Of a stretch of 64,000 nt of DNA, positions 40,701-49,861 are shown piece by piece. The position numbers and the translations under genes are program-made. Position 1 is the stretch's first letter, and every line of letters starts with the position of its first letter. The notes beneath the pieces are model-generated. The model searched no databases. It saw nothing but the letters and a program-made list of their open reading frames with translations, and was not told the DNA's origin. The DNA is from Bemisia tabaci (Eukaryota > Arthropoda > Insecta > Hemiptera > Aleyrodidae): positions 32,723,131 to 32,787,130 of the forward strand of contig NC_092795.1 of NCBI RefSeq assembly GCF_918797505.1. Reading direction: 5' to 3'.

Positions 40701-43700
40701 TGCAAATACCTTGTTTCAAATTAAAGACCTCAATTTTTTCTCATATGCATTTTTGTGTCGGTTTACAGCCTTTACTGTTGAGCGAAATCAAAGTTCTGAG
40801 TAACAGCTCTGAAACAGAAACCTCAGAGTTGAGGCTGGAATACAATAAAGCTGTCATTTCAATGAATGCATCCTCAGTCAATGAACGCAACCTTTGGCTC
40901 AAAAAAATAATGGAAGCCAAGAAAGAACTAGCTGCTGGTGAAAAAACTCAGCAGGAACAGCAAGAAATCAGTAAGTTTGCTCTGATCCTCAAAAAATGTA
41001 ATTACTCTGAGACATTTGATGTAAATTTTACCATGTCTCTATCTTTTATCAAACTCTACTTCTTTTGGTGCGTATCCGATGTACACTGCCTATCGCGATC
41101 ATAAAAATCCCTGACAGGTACATTTATTAAATCCCGAAAGGGCTTATGGGAAACTATGAAGGGCTGGTTAAGACTTCTGTTGAGCCTGTCAAAAAGTTAC
41201 TAATGCTCCAATCGTTCAGGTCGATACACTTTTGCAAATCTCTGTTGTTTCAGATTTTTAATTTGAAGATAAACAGGTTGTGCTATTTTATTTCTTTTGA
41301 GAGCTTTATAACTAGGCATTGAAATCATGACTCTTTTTAAATCAGTCAAAATTTTGCTGGATCCTCTATCTGCTCTGAGAAAAAAAGAACCCCTGATCCA
41401 TTGAAGAAAGGAGTTTTTCAACACCTGCGCCTACCCTCATTTAATGCTGTGCCCAACCCATCATTCTTAAAGTCCCTAATACAGACTCAGATATCCCCTA
41501 CCTGCAGATTCTATCAATATATATTTATTGTTTGGCGCATTTGCTCTTTTAAATTTCTTACCTAAACGATTCTACGGTTTGCTTCTTCTCAATCTCAAGG
41601 GCAATGAAAGGTAGTTATTTTTAGCTTACTTTTATTTCGAAGATGATTTTTTTAAAACTGATTAATCAAAAGCTCATGAGTCAACAAATGAAAAACACTT
41701 AGATATTAGGGGAAACATCACTCAAAATATTTATGTAATGCTTTGCTCAATACTATCTCCCCCCCTTTTTTCTAAAGCTGGCAGGTAGTGTTGAGTAATT
41801 TTAAGATGGCGCTTTAGGAAATATAGAGTCAAGTGGAAGTATTGGTTTTTCAATGTCATCACCAATGTGTTTTTTTTCCCCCACAGAGAAAGCTAAATTT
41901 GGTGCTGTCGGAAGACTTTTGATTGTTGTGCAGGAAGGCTCTAAACTTAAACTTTCTCCGAATGGTAATTATCCTAATTTCTTCTCACGTTCTGTAGCCC
42001 TACAACTTTTCGGGCAAAATCTTACTCGTTTTGTAGGAAAAATAATGTAGTGACCTTTTCTTTTGATGGCAAACTGCAAAAATCGAAACTTGCTTTTTTC
42101 AATTTCTAATTAATCAATCTTCTTAAATCTTTGCATATGTAAAAGAGAAATTGGCGTTTTTAAATACGAGCAGAATACTTAATCTCAACCAGAAGCCTTG
42201 GTCTTCATCTTCCATTACAAATTCTAGTACAATGAGTTTTTGACCCTGCGGCCGTTTTGAAAATGAAATTGTCCATTTAAGAATGTAACCCATTTAGGAA
42301 GACTTAAATGGGAGGGTACTTTTTGCCTTTTGAAGACCAAAACTCTTCAAGCCTGAACTAATGTGCTATTTGTCCTGAAAACATGAACGCTGTTTTTGCA
42401 CCATTGATGCAAAGTACTTTGTTTTTGCTGACATTGTAATGGATTGCTCAAAAATCAGCTTCTGCACCACAAATGAAAAGGACTGTGACAAATTAATTTA
42501 AAATATTCTATCATAAATGTTCAGGTTGGCACATTATACTGTATCCTATTTCATTAATATCAACGGCTAAAGTGCGAGACCTTGTATTTACGTTTGCGGT
42601 GTTTCAGACTTCCGATCATGTTTTATTTTTCCCTTGGAAAACTAGTCAACGTAATTTCTTGAAAACCTCCTGGATTTATTTTGTCTGTTATTAAATATTC
42701 CATATAAATTTCAAGCTATAAAGTTGACTTATTCCCTTTCAAAAAAGTAAAGTAGAAGGGAAGATTTTGAAACACCACACTGGAGATACATGGTGTCGCA
42801 CTTTAGCTATGGATATATCTTCCGCCCCTTTGCTGTCTCATTTCTCTCAAAATTTGGTATCACAGTTCATGTGTAACGGACTTTGACTTTGTCTCCATGT
42901 AAAATTTCCAGGAAAAAGGGCTGCGTTCTGCGAAGTGAGCATAGGATCACAGCACCATCGGACACCAGTTGTCTCAAACACAGGAGGTGATATTAAGTGG
43001 AACACATCGATGCAATTCCTCGTTAAAGACTTGAACGAAGCTGTGTTGTGTGTTACTGTCATGGACAAAGGCTACTTTTCCCCTGATGGTAAATCTTCAT
43101 GGTTCTTTATTTATACAATTTTCTAAACAATCGAGAAATCTACGGATAGAAATAGTAGGTTATTTCAGTAACAGTTTTAAATGGGTTCCAATTTCATTCA
43201 GCATTGAAAGATTTTATGTTATCAAGACGTACATGCCAAATCCCTACGTTGAAAAAAACAGCCCTAACTTGCGAAACATCAATATTCTGAGCACTCTGAG
43301 TTCAACTGTTGCTGTGTTTCATTTAGCCTCCTCAAATAGGACTGAAGACATGGTAAATACCTTCAGTTGACTTAACTTTGTTGATGTCTCTTAACAGTGC
43401 GGATCACAATGTGAAGAAGGGGTTTGTTGCATAGAAGGTATCAATCTATCATCCATTGATTTTTAAAACGAAAGTAATTTTGTCAGTGGTATCAGTCCTA
43501 CAAATAATTTTTACCTTGTCTGTAAAGCATAGGAGTCTAATCATCGAATTCCTTGTTTCCAGAATTTTTGGGAAGAACCGAACTACCAGTGATAGAAGTT
43601 TACCGCTCAACCCAAGGGACGCCAGGTCCAGTGGTGAAAAAATTGCGGTTGCGGGAAGTGGAGACGGGTGAAGTCTCTTTGAAGCTGGACGTTCTCTTGT

Positions 43701-43729
43701 TTGAATCACACTCTATGGAGTTGCGATAA
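717..43729 (+). CDS. ITSN1: Intersectin (ITSN/Dap160 family), long form, 5'-incomplete; 30 exons traced
   Basis: Intersectin is a cytoplasmic scaffold at clathrin-coated pits and synapses. EH domains bind NPF proteins such as epsin, SH3 domains bind dynamin, synaptojanin and WASP, and the DH-PH unit is a Cdc42 exchange factor. Exons: 717-959, 1705-1747, 2284-2663, 3181-3331, 4082-4204, 4680-4818, 5306-5623, 6460-6585, 7398-7500, 8117-8205, 8723-8886, 9756-9972, 11515-11641, 12531-12706, 13204-13296, 14128-14187, 15815-15856 (tentative), 18632-18778, 19449-19566, 20140-20313, 34405-34666, 35690-35762, 36700-36906, 37980-38063, 38363-38518, 39762-39899, 40769-40970, 41887-41964, 42912-43088, 43563-43729. 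All junctions are GT/AG and intron phases agree throughout, giving about 1,524 residues before TAA. Domain order (EH2, coiled coil, SH3A-E, DH, PH, C2) is that of vertebrate ITSN-L, about 1,720 residues; EH1 must lie upstream of base 1. Arthropods normally have one intersectin, so the symbol is by family. Exon edges were read by eye. Confidence 0.95.
2284..2663 (+). CDS. ITSN1: Intersectin exon: EH2 domain
   Basis: A single 380-nt exon, acceptor TACTCAG at 2277-2283 and donor A|GTAAGT at 2664. After a Pro-rich lead-in, PVEWSVP marks the start of EH2. Visible EH hallmarks are [10 protein letters not shown], the helix with [14 protein letters not shown] (the conserved Trp forms the NPF-binding pocket), and the EF-hand loop [13 protein letters not shown] with Asp and Glu at calcium-ligand positions, then [11 protein letters not shown]. 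The domain ends at [11 protein letters not shown], which is conserved in eps15 and intersectin. EH domains bind NPF peptides of endocytic adaptors. Confidence 0.95.
2819..2907. repeat. Short MITE-like repeat, family 1, copy 1
   Basis: About 89 bp in the intersectin intron after the EH2 exon. CTGGCTCAT at 2831-2839 is the inverse of ATGAGCCAG at 2899-2907. A second copy lies at 31578-31662 in the same orientation. The termini form about 9-bp inverted repeats; superfamily and target duplication are not clear. Confidence 0.6.
3181..7500 (+). CDS. ITSN1: Intersectin exons: central coiled-coil region
   Basis: Exons 3181-3331, 4082-4204, 4680-4818, 5306-5623, 6460-6585 and 7398-7500. The first starts with [20 protein letters not shown], nearly the vertebrate intersectin sequence at this point. 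It then becomes very rich in Glu, Arg, Lys and Gln with heptad spacing ([18 protein letters not shown]), then a long coiled coil through [20 protein letters not shown] and [11 protein letters not shown]. The region mediates self-association and eps15 binding in known intersectins. The last exon leaves the coiled coil at [11 protein letters not shown] and leads into SH3A. The three Glu/Arg-rich exons share phase (two bases at each junction), so they could be skipped or duplicated without a frameshift. Confidence 0.93.
4993..5152. repeat. ~160-bp inverted-repeat (foldback) element
   Basis: The left arm, about 55 bp from AAGGTTTATCTCACT to GTTTCAGTTGCG (4993-5047), pairs with the right arm CGCAACTGAAACGCG to AGTTAAACCTT (about 5097-5152). 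About four-fifths of arm positions match by eye, around a ~49-bp loop. Probably a MITE in the intron between two coiled-coil exons. No open frame; target duplication not clear. Confidence 0.65.
8117..8886 (+). CDS. ITSN1: Intersectin exons: SH3A domain
   Basis: Two exons, 8117-8205 and 8723-8886, joined in phase 0. SH3 hallmarks in order are [17 protein letters not shown] (ALYxF motif and RT loop), GDVIM, GWLAGEL (binding-surface Trp) and [11 protein letters not shown]. In vertebrate intersectins SH3A is the main domain for dynamin, synaptojanin, Sos and N-WASP. Unlike vertebrates, no neuronal microexon insertion is visible in the exon next to the RT loop. The second exon continues about 20 residues into an unstructured linker and ends with two bases of a codon. 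Confidence 0.93.
9756..11641 (+). CDS. ITSN1: Intersectin exons: SH3B domain
   Basis: Exons 9756-9972 and 11515-11641. The first carries an acidic, Ala/Gly-rich linker, then [17 protein letters not shown] and KGDIIAV. The second begins [20 protein letters not shown], completing the SH3 fold with the WW pair and the GWFPxNYV motif. The acceptor at 9755 (TTTTGACAG) was chosen because it restores the frame; a nearby AG at 9740 would not. The intron between the exons holds a 690-bp palindromic transposon (10095-10784). Confidence 0.93.
10095..10784. mobile_element. pogo/Tigger-like non-autonomous palindromic element
   Basis: A 690-bp element begins CAGTGGAGCCCGTATATAAC and ends with the inverse, GTTATATACGGGCTCCACTG. 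It is flanked by TA on both sides (10093-10094, 10785-10786). A CAGTG terminus plus TA duplication is typical of the pogo/Tigger branch of Tc1-mariner transposons. Inside the termini, variants of ACTTCGTTATATCCG and ACTTCGTTAAAAGCGG recur. A second, GC-richer inverted repeat (about 10261-10415 against 10445-10597) makes most of the element self-complementary. It encodes no transposase; open frames within it are by-products of the palindrome. Confidence 0.8.
12531..12706 (+). CDS. ITSN1: Intersectin exon: SH3C domain
   Basis: The whole domain lies in one 176-nt exon: [20 protein letters not shown], then [14 protein letters not shown] and [11 protein letters not shown]. Acceptor CATTTCAG at 12530 and donor GAG|GTAATG at 12707. 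The binding residues (Tyr pair, Trp, Pro, Tyr) are all present, so it should be functional. In vertebrates SH3C binds dynamin and other Pro-rich partners. Confidence 0.95.
13204..14187 (+). CDS. ITSN1: Intersectin exons: SH3C-SH3D linker
   Basis: Two short exons, 13204-13296 (93 nt) and 14128-14187 (60 nt), both phase 0 at each end, so either can be skipped without a frameshift. They encode a Ser/Thr/Pro-rich stretch ([18 protein letters not shown]) and [14 protein letters not shown], with no recognisable fold. Good acceptors (TTTTCAG) and donors (GTAAAA, GTGAGA). This linker is variable among intersectins. Confidence 0.8.
15815..15856 (+). CDS. ITSN1: Possible 42-nt acidic exon in the SH3C-SH3D linker
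   Basis: Encodes [14 protein letters not shown] between AG at 15813-15814 and the donor AAG|GTAAAC at 15857. It is 14 codons long and phase 0 at both ends, so it can be included or skipped freely. A strong pyrimidine tract lies well upstream (about 15700-15785) and no AG occurs between about 15677 and the proposed acceptor, which fits a distant branch point. Support comes only from frame, splice signals and composition; there is no conserved domain, so this is tentative. Confidence 0.45.
18632..19566 (+). CDS. ITSN1: Intersectin exons: SH3D domain
   Basis: Exons 18632-18778 and 19449-19566, joined in phase 0. Visible are [20 protein letters not shown], the hydrophobic strand [16 protein letters not shown], then [19 protein letters not shown]. 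The basic insertion KGKKRQ in the distal strand is typical of intersectin SH3D and identifies the domain specifically. The exon tail encodes a Ser/Lys-rich linker to SH3E. Confidence 0.94.
20140..20313 (+). CDS. ITSN1: Intersectin exon: SH3E domain; alternative short-form terminus
   Basis: One exon holds the complete fifth SH3: [39 protein letters not shown] and [10 protein letters not shown]. The donor is CTCT|GTAAGT at 20314. If the intron is not spliced, translation continues as Cys-Lys and stops at TAG 20319-20321, giving a protein that ends right after SH3E, just as intersectin-S does in vertebrates. In vertebrate intersectins SH3E binds N-WASP and can restrain the neighbouring DH domain in the long form. 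Confidence 0.94.
23689..23965. repeat. Inverted repeat around AGGACCCAAAAATGGC
   Basis: AGGACCCAAAAATGGC at 23689-23704 is the exact inverse of GCCATTTTTGGGTCCT at 23950-23965. Outside the arms both sides also contain CCTCTATG and a nearby GGAG, suggesting a degraded foldback element of about 350 bp. No coding frame was recognised. Confidence 0.5.
31578..31662. repeat. Short MITE-like repeat, family 1, copy 2
   Basis: About 85 bp, colinear with 2819-2907. Both begin GAACTGCTATC and end CTAAAATGAGCCAG. The ends are inverted: CTGGCTYAT near the left, ATGAGCCAG at the right. The interior is diverged but alignable. It looks like a small non-autonomous DNA element. Confidence 0.6.
32169..32192. 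repeat. Poly-C tract, 24 nt
   Basis: Twenty-four uninterrupted C residues in the large intersectin intron. Such runs are unstable and error-prone in assembly, so the length may not be exact. Confidence 0.9.
32823..32900 (-). ncRNA. Hammerhead-ribozyme-like motif of the Penelope-like element
   Basis: Reading the minus strand from 32900: stem I outer strand TTTACCG, inner AGAC (32880-32877), core CTGATGA (32876-32870), one extra T, stem II GATGAT / loop TAAT / ATCATC, core GAAA (32852-32849), a very short stem III (ATA, GC loop, TAT), then C at the expected cleavage point between 32841 and 32840. GTCT follows, pairing with AGAC, and CGGATAAA, pairing with TTTACCG through one bulged A. This is the type I order with the very short stem III known from Penelope-like elements. 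The extra T next to stem II departs from the consensus and may lower activity. Read by eye; no folding was run. Confidence 0.65.
32927..32969. repeat. Short tandem repeat inside the Penelope-like element
   Basis: About four units of AAAATTTACTAA, with small variations. It lies between the endonuclease stop and the hammerhead-like motif. Confidence 0.75.
33018..33530 (-). pseudogene. Penelope-like GIY-YIG endonuclease domain, truncated
   Basis: An open frame of about 170 residues lacks its N-terminal reverse transcriptase, so it is a fragment, although the endonuclease part is not broken. It shows the linker [10 protein letters not shown], then [20 protein letters not shown]. This contains the GVY and YVG strands of the GIY-YIG fold and the Cys cluster typical of the Penelope type. 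[10 protein letters not shown] follows with the conserved Arg and the His, then [10 protein letters not shown], and Glu in LYEQFYIE at the metal-binding position. The frame can be extended upstream to an ATG at 33653, but those residues come from the inverted terminal segment and flanking DNA. TAG-type stop at about 33018. Confidence 0.85.
34405..38063 (+). CDS. ITSN1: Intersectin exons: DH (RhoGEF) domain
   Basis: Exons 34405-34666, 35690-35762, 36700-36906 and 37980-38063. After a Ser/Pro linker the domain opens with [20 protein letters not shown] (conserved region 1). It continues [28 protein letters not shown] and [19 protein letters not shown]. It reaches the signature [20 protein letters not shown] (conserved region 3), which contacts the GTPase. 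The last exon has [19 protein letters not shown]. In known intersectins this domain activates Cdc42. All four conserved regions are present, so catalytic capacity is expected from sequence; that is an inference. Confidence 0.94.
38363..40970 (+). CDS. ITSN1: Intersectin exons: PH domain
   Basis: Exons 38363-38518, 39762-39899 and 40769-40970. [20 protein letters not shown] links DH to PH. The PH strands follow: [29 protein letters not shown] and [10 protein letters not shown]. The C-terminal helix is [16 protein letters not shown] with its invariant Trp. The tandem DH-PH arrangement is standard for Dbl-family exchange factors, where PH tunes membrane position and activity. Confidence 0.92.
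40228..40378. repeat. MITE family 2, copy A (partial)
   Basis: The right end CACTTTGGCCATCGATAT matches the terminus of the copies at 42556-42818 and 60332-60621. Its interior (CCATAGCTTGAAATTTGGAC, GTTGGC-type and CAAGGAAATTTG pieces) matches theirs in reverse orientation. One end is missing. It lies in the PH-domain intron 39900-40768. Confidence 0.6.
41887..43729 (+). CDS. ITSN1: Intersectin exons: C2 domain and C-terminus
   Basis: Exons 41887-41964, 42912-43088 and 43563-43729. The C2 strands are recognisable: [64 protein letters not shown], then [15 protein letters not shown]. The protein ends [18 protein letters not shown] before TAA. Calcium-ligand aspartates are mostly absent from the loops I can see, so phospholipid binding may be calcium-independent; that is an inference. 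Confidence 0.92.
42556..42818. repeat. MITE family 2, copy B
   Basis: About 263 bp with terminal inverted repeats. The left arm is AATATCAACGGCTAAAGTGC then GAGACCTTGTATTTACG; the right arm reads the inverse, TGGAGATACATGGTGTCGCA then CTTTAGCTATGGATAT. The interior shares GTCAACGTAATTTCTTGAAA and AAATTTCAAGCTATAAAGTT with the copy at 60332-60621. Inside the C2 intron 41965-42911. No coding capacity. Confidence 0.7.
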
Positions 43730-46700
43730 CGTTGTCAAGTCAGTTGTTGCTCATGAATAATTTACTTATTACGAAAAATGAAAAATGGCAACAAGTAAAA
43801 GTTTATTGATAAAAAAAATCTGTGAAAATTGAAGTAAAGTGAATGGGAAATTGCAACTCATTGAGTTGAAAGTGCTGCTCTTTGAAGAAACAACATCCAT
43901 TGGGAAATTAAAAGATTTTTAAAAGGCACTTTGTAAGAAAGTTCCTGTAGGCAACTCTTAGAGTATGCTCATCCTCGATTAGAGTATAATTTTCCTTTTT
44001 TTTTTCCCAGAGCCGTTAAACATTTTCTTTAAATTACAGTATTAATTTTGTGTGATGTTTTAATTTTATAAGATTTTTGTATGGCATTCCATCGAATTGA
44101 AGCATTTTGTGATGCCAGCAGGTAATTAATACTTCTGTCTTTAAGATGAACAAACAAGAATCAGTATTTTAAAATGTATTTAAGTCTTCCTTCTTTTTTT
44201 CTGGTTGTTGTGAGTATAACATTTCCTGTTTTCTGTGTTACCTACATGTTTTTTAAATTTGATGCAATCTCATCTTTCCCCTGTGCTGCTATTAGAATAT
44301 GTTCGATTGTAGATTGTAAGTCAGACCAAAAAGTTAGGTAAATGTACAAAGTAAGGATATCAAGGAATTTTATTCTGTAAATCTTTTCAAGACGTCAGCA
44401 TATTTATGCTTAGCTTTGCATTTAATTTGTCCCTCCAGAGTTATGATCAAATCATTAGGTATTGTAACTATTTTTTTCATTTTTTTCCTTCTACCCACCG
44501 TTTATCAAGCCGCCAGGCCTTCACCTGGTATATTAAGCACTGTGCCTAACTCATAGGCCCATCGACTGCTTTTTTTATGTTTTAGTGTAAAAAAAATACA
44601 ACGAAAGGGATCTTTATTAAATGCTAATCTCAAGCTGCTCCAAATCTTCTCTCCAGCGATACTTTCATAACTATACTGGAACAAGGTCTCTGGTATCAAG
44701 TAATTTCAAGCCAAAATTTGCCAATTTTCCTTTGTTTTATAGTTCATCCAAATCTAAGTTTAAGCATTATTTATAATTTTATTTTTGTCAGCAGCTACAC
44801 ATGAGTTGTTGAACCCAAAAATGTCCATCATATAGTACCAGATGGCCAAGAGATGACAGAATGAGTGTTGTTAAACACTAAAGGATTTACCCGTTTTCCA
44901 AGATGGCTGCCAACGATCTAGAGATTTTGGGTTCTTGGCCAGGAGCTGGAATACTGATTTGTTATTGTATATATTTATGTCGACGTCAGAACATTGTATT
45001 GGTCAGCGAGACAAACTGGGTACCTAATTGAGGGCAGTCATTTTTGTCGGCAACTTTGTTGGGTTCAACAACGCATCTTATATGAGGCCTTTATCACTAG
45101 GTGCCACAAATAATAATTGAGTACTATTTGTATGTATCATTATTCAATGATCAATTTTTGTTCCTTTGAAAAAGTTAATTTTATCATCGTAGAAGTATCC
45201 TCTAATGATTGCAATGTTAAGTTTCATGAATTTCTGGTGATAAAAAAGTAGCTACATTGTTTTTGTTATCTGTTGGGCTTTTTGTTGGCTGCTGCCTCCA
45301 AATTTTGTGAAAGAACCTGTGTCTATCGTTTTTTGACAGGAGTTATCATATCATATTTGTTGCGAATGTATTATTTACACGAAAAGACTTTTTATATTTT
45401 ATTGAAGATTCAATTTTTGTTTCTTTGTTTTAGACAACAACAGTTTATTAATAATAGCCCTAACTCAAAGTTTACTTCCACCAAGGATTTAATTTATCAC
45501 TTCCTAGAGGTAGGCAATGTTGTAAACATTTATGTTCATAACTAAGTTTATTAAAAACAAAAAGATGCTTTGGCGACCACAAAAAGAGTTTTTGCCTCAT
45601 TTTGATACAAACTTACGAGTCAATAGAGGGGATCCTGCCGCTTTGGAGAAGGATGCTCTTTGCTCATGGCTTGAAAAATAATGTTTAACTCTTTTAATAT
45701 CCTAGTTCCTCGATCCATCCTCACCAGGAGCCTAACCCCACCAACCTCTACCCCTCCCCTAAATTCTTCAATGCACGTTGTCTTTTAGGAACTGTTCATA
45801 GAAGTTAATAACTTAAATTGTATAAAAATTCAACTCCTGAATGTTTACATTTCAGTGCACATCATTTCCAACGGAAACATGACTTCATACATTCAGTGAT
45901 AGAAAAGTCAGAGACTCTTCTATACACTTTGCTTATCATGACAACATTTAGTACCTGTGCTGTTTACGTTATGAACTTCTATTTTTTGTTGAAATGGTGA
46001 AAATATTAATTAAAACCTGTCAATCCATTAAAGCAAATTGCTTTAGAATTGATAAGACTTTCTTGTTTATATTCCACCCTCTATGCGCTGCATTAAAAGC
46101 TCTCTGCTAAAACAAGAGCCTCAATGCTGCATTGAAAAATATCATCTGACAAGGCTGTGATAGCTTGGGAGCAGTCGAATACTTTGCAAATTTTATGCTG
46201 AGAGGAAATGCATTGATACTTTCAAAGGTGCTCTATTTATGTGTGCCAACTTTTTGGTGTTTTTAATACACCTCTCTAACGCTCTACAGCTCTTTGAAAT
46301 GTAGCTTGTGAATAAGGTTAATGAGCATGAACTACTTGCACAAATGCATGCTCTTTCGTCTCCTCTCGATTTGAAGACGATTCAAAGCCTCTGGTCGTGA
46401 GTAAATTACAGATCGGTTATCTCGACCCATTTTGAGAATAATTAAGGAAAGGTGGAGATAAATTATGGTCTATTGTTCTCTGCAACCAACGGTTTAAATG
46501 ATATGTTCAATCTTTTGTCCAAAAATGAATCCATTTTTATGGCACAGAAAAGTTTGATCAACAACAAAATTTCGAAAACTTCTATTGAGGCTGAAGGATC
46601 CCTGAGCTCATAGGCCTGGGGGGAGGGGGTAGCACAGGTAAACCTAGAAGGCCGAAAAATTTCCTCTGTTTTGCTCTTAGACCAACAGTTAGGGAGATTT

Positions 46701-47002
46701 TCACCATTTCCTGTTGCAAAAATGGATCAAAATTTTTTTAAAATTAAATTCAATCCTCAGGGTACCAAACTCACTGGGCTTGGAGGGAATGCAAAAATAG
46801 GCGCAGCAGTTCAAGAGGGCTGCAATTTGGTCTCTTTTACTCTTGGGCCAATGGTTTATGAGTTGTTCCTAATTTTGTATTTTCTAGAAAAGTGTATCTT
46901 GTTAAGTCACCGAACAAAGAATAAAAATATTGAATGTGATTCTTTGAGGTAAAAATGGGAATAAAAATATCAAAATGGATAACTTGCAGTAATAATTACT
47001 AT

Positions 47003-47019
47003 TTTATTGAAAAAATAAA
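47003..47019. terminator. Opposed candidate poly(A) signals
   Basis: TTTATT at 47003-47008 is AATAAA on the minus strand, and AATAAA occurs on the plus strand at 47014-47019. They lie between the two convergent genes and could end both transcripts. In AT-rich DNA such hexamers occur by chance, so this is only a candidate. Confidence 0.3.
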
Positions 47020-49861
47020 AACAAATTATCCTACAACTTCAGTGAATTATGTTAAATTTTTCGTGGAAAGGATACTTCCTAGAATTAGATGTTGAGTGCT
47101 AAAACAATTCCTCTTTAAAGAACCGGGCTTTGTATTCTACATATAAGGAAAGCAAGATAAATTCACTATGGTCAGTCACTGCACATCTTCTGCAATCCAG
47201 TCCTCACTCAACAACAGCCAGGGTGACATAGAAAATACTCTGCATTTAAACTTCCCACTGCCGATACGCAGTAGGATCTCAAAACTCGTTCGCAGAAATA
47301 ATTTACTTGTATGGATTGACCTTGCGGGGAAGTGATTATCACTGTCAAAATAATTGGGTTAGCAGGTATGGGATCTTGAATGGACACTCAACAAATTATT
47401 TAATTCCCTAAAATCTAAACTGTCAGACTTATAGACCCTCAGCTTTATCCTTGCTTGAGGGTTCTTTCTTTAAAGCAAAAGGGCTTTTTCTCATTTCCTA
47501 TTTTGAATATTCTGGTAACAATCCAAATCAAAGTCTTATTCAATAAACAAAATATTGGGGAAAAACCCCAGCTTTGATAATTGGGCACCGGAAAAAAAGA
47601 AAAAAATTCTTAAATTACAAACCTCCCTTGTACCAAAGGAGTCAATGGCAAATGTCACAAAATGATACTTTGAAATGGGTGAGCAAGCGTAGACATTTTA
47701 ATAAATTTTGAGATCCTTCCATTTCTTAATTTCAAAGATAATTTCCTGACAAACCCAAATTTTTTGAATGGTAGAAAACTTTAACTTTTTCCAGTTTTAT
47801 GGGGCTTTGCAGCTTTTCTGCCCAGTCAAAAGCAGCATACTAAACCATCAAAATTCTCTATTCCACAGCTCGTGGAAAAAGCTACCTAACTCAATAATCA
47901 CATCATGGGCTGTTTGCACTAGTTTGCACTGACAGACAACCTTTTACTCCTATGTTTGATGACTAATACCCAAAGATCCGAACGTCTCGCAGAATTTAAA
48001 ATCAATACAATGTTTGAAATATCAAATTCTTGCAAAGCAAATTAATGGAGAAAATTTAATTTAGAAAGCACCAGGGACAACACTGTTTACTTTTTATCTT
48101 TTTCAAAGTGGTATAAATTAGTACTACTTGCTCAACCATTTCAAACCAATCAAAATGGTAGAAACCATGACATACTTCACTTTTTAAAACAACAAGCTTT
48201 GTTTTAAACTGATCGATAACTGATCATGGTAAGATAACGATCATGACATGATTCTAGGACACTGAAACTGATCCATTTATGTTCAGATATTTTAAAATTA
48301 AAGTTTAATCAGGACTCACCTGGGTGATTCATAAATTACAAAACAATAAAATGGTTTTTATAGAGAAAAAAGTTTTTATGACACTCCGTAACAATGTGCT
48401 GGGTCTAAAAATTATGGGATACTGGTATCTGATTGCTATCCCTCTTCCCAACTTTTAAATACTACAGAAAAAAGAACAGCAACTAAGTAAGCTATAAAAA
48501 GGTGAAATTGAAAAAAAAAATCAAAGTGAAAACATCAGACAGGTCATAAATCCTTAACGTATTCTCTATATTATTCATAAAAAATATTTTTAACTTTCTG
48601 GCATTATTAGGCAATTTTTTCTTCATTGTCTGCAACTAAGTTTGCAGAGACATGTATGTAATAAAACCCTATCAAAATGAAAAAACAATCTTGCAAGTTG
48701 TTATCAATTTTTCTCAAATTATTGCAGTGTTTCTAAAGCATTTCTTATGAAAATGATATAAATAAAACTAGTTTATATAGAAAACGGCAAAGAAAAAATT
48801 CTTTGAAGACTGAAAATAATAAACGGAGAAAGCTAAAAGATGTTTACAAGATTATTTATTTACTTAGGTAAGATTTTCTTGCAGTGTCAAGATTTCTTGC
48901 ATTTTTTTGGTTTCCTCAAACCTTGCTGGGTACTACAGATTGTAAAAAAATGCGCTTGCGAGCAAAACAAATTTGAAGATGTTTGAAGAATGATTTGCAA
49001 GGACTGTGCACTCGTACAATAATGTCAGAATTTTCTGATGTGTTCAATATGATTTTTGCATGATTTCACCTAGGGAGAGACCACTCAGTTTGTTGAGTCT
49101 CTTGTGTGTGACAAACCTATTTGCCGAGTAGGTCACTGTTTTTCTGAAGGGTGGAAAAAAAGGTATTGCCTATTTGTAAAGAAAAAAAGGTAGAAAAATT
49201 CTATAGTTTCTCCGATAATTTTTTCAAATTGTACAAAATTAAAAAATATATATTGCTACACAATTTTTTGCTGGATACTTTCCCCATCCTTAATAAAGCT
49301 GCTCTAAATTAGGAGAGACACTCGTCCACTCCCTGAAGCTTACCGTAGGTTATTGACAGCCGTATGAGGGTAGTCCGGTAACACTTCAAAGAAACAGGAG
49401 GAAAATAGAAATGACTAAAGAAACATAGGTGACTAGATCCATGGATGAAAGTAGAAATTAACTATAGAGAAAAAATGAGAGTTCGATATGTAGTATCTCA
49501 GATGCGGTAGTTGGGGTATCGAACTATCAGTAATAATAACTTGTACTCTATCTGTGTGTACTGTGATAGAATAACATTTTTTTTTGCCCTTCAGCACAAT
49601 TTGCTGAACTTTCATAGTTAACTTTTTAAACGTGAATCTTTTTGAGCAAATAAAAATTGTTCATAATCTAATACTTGTTCAAGATAAAGCTTAATAATTG
49701 ATTGTATCTCATCAGCAATGAGATTTATATAATATGAAAGACAAGATTGTTCAAAATTAACTACATTAAACAACAAAAAAAAAGTTAGGTGCTGCACATA
49801 TAGCATGCAATATATCTCTGCTGAATTCCCTACATCATAAAAAACTACATGGTTTAGGAGC

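Noticed and set aside
46671..46952. 93-codon plus-strand open frame between the two genes
   Set aside because: No conserved motif, AT-rich composition, and located where 3' UTR is expected.
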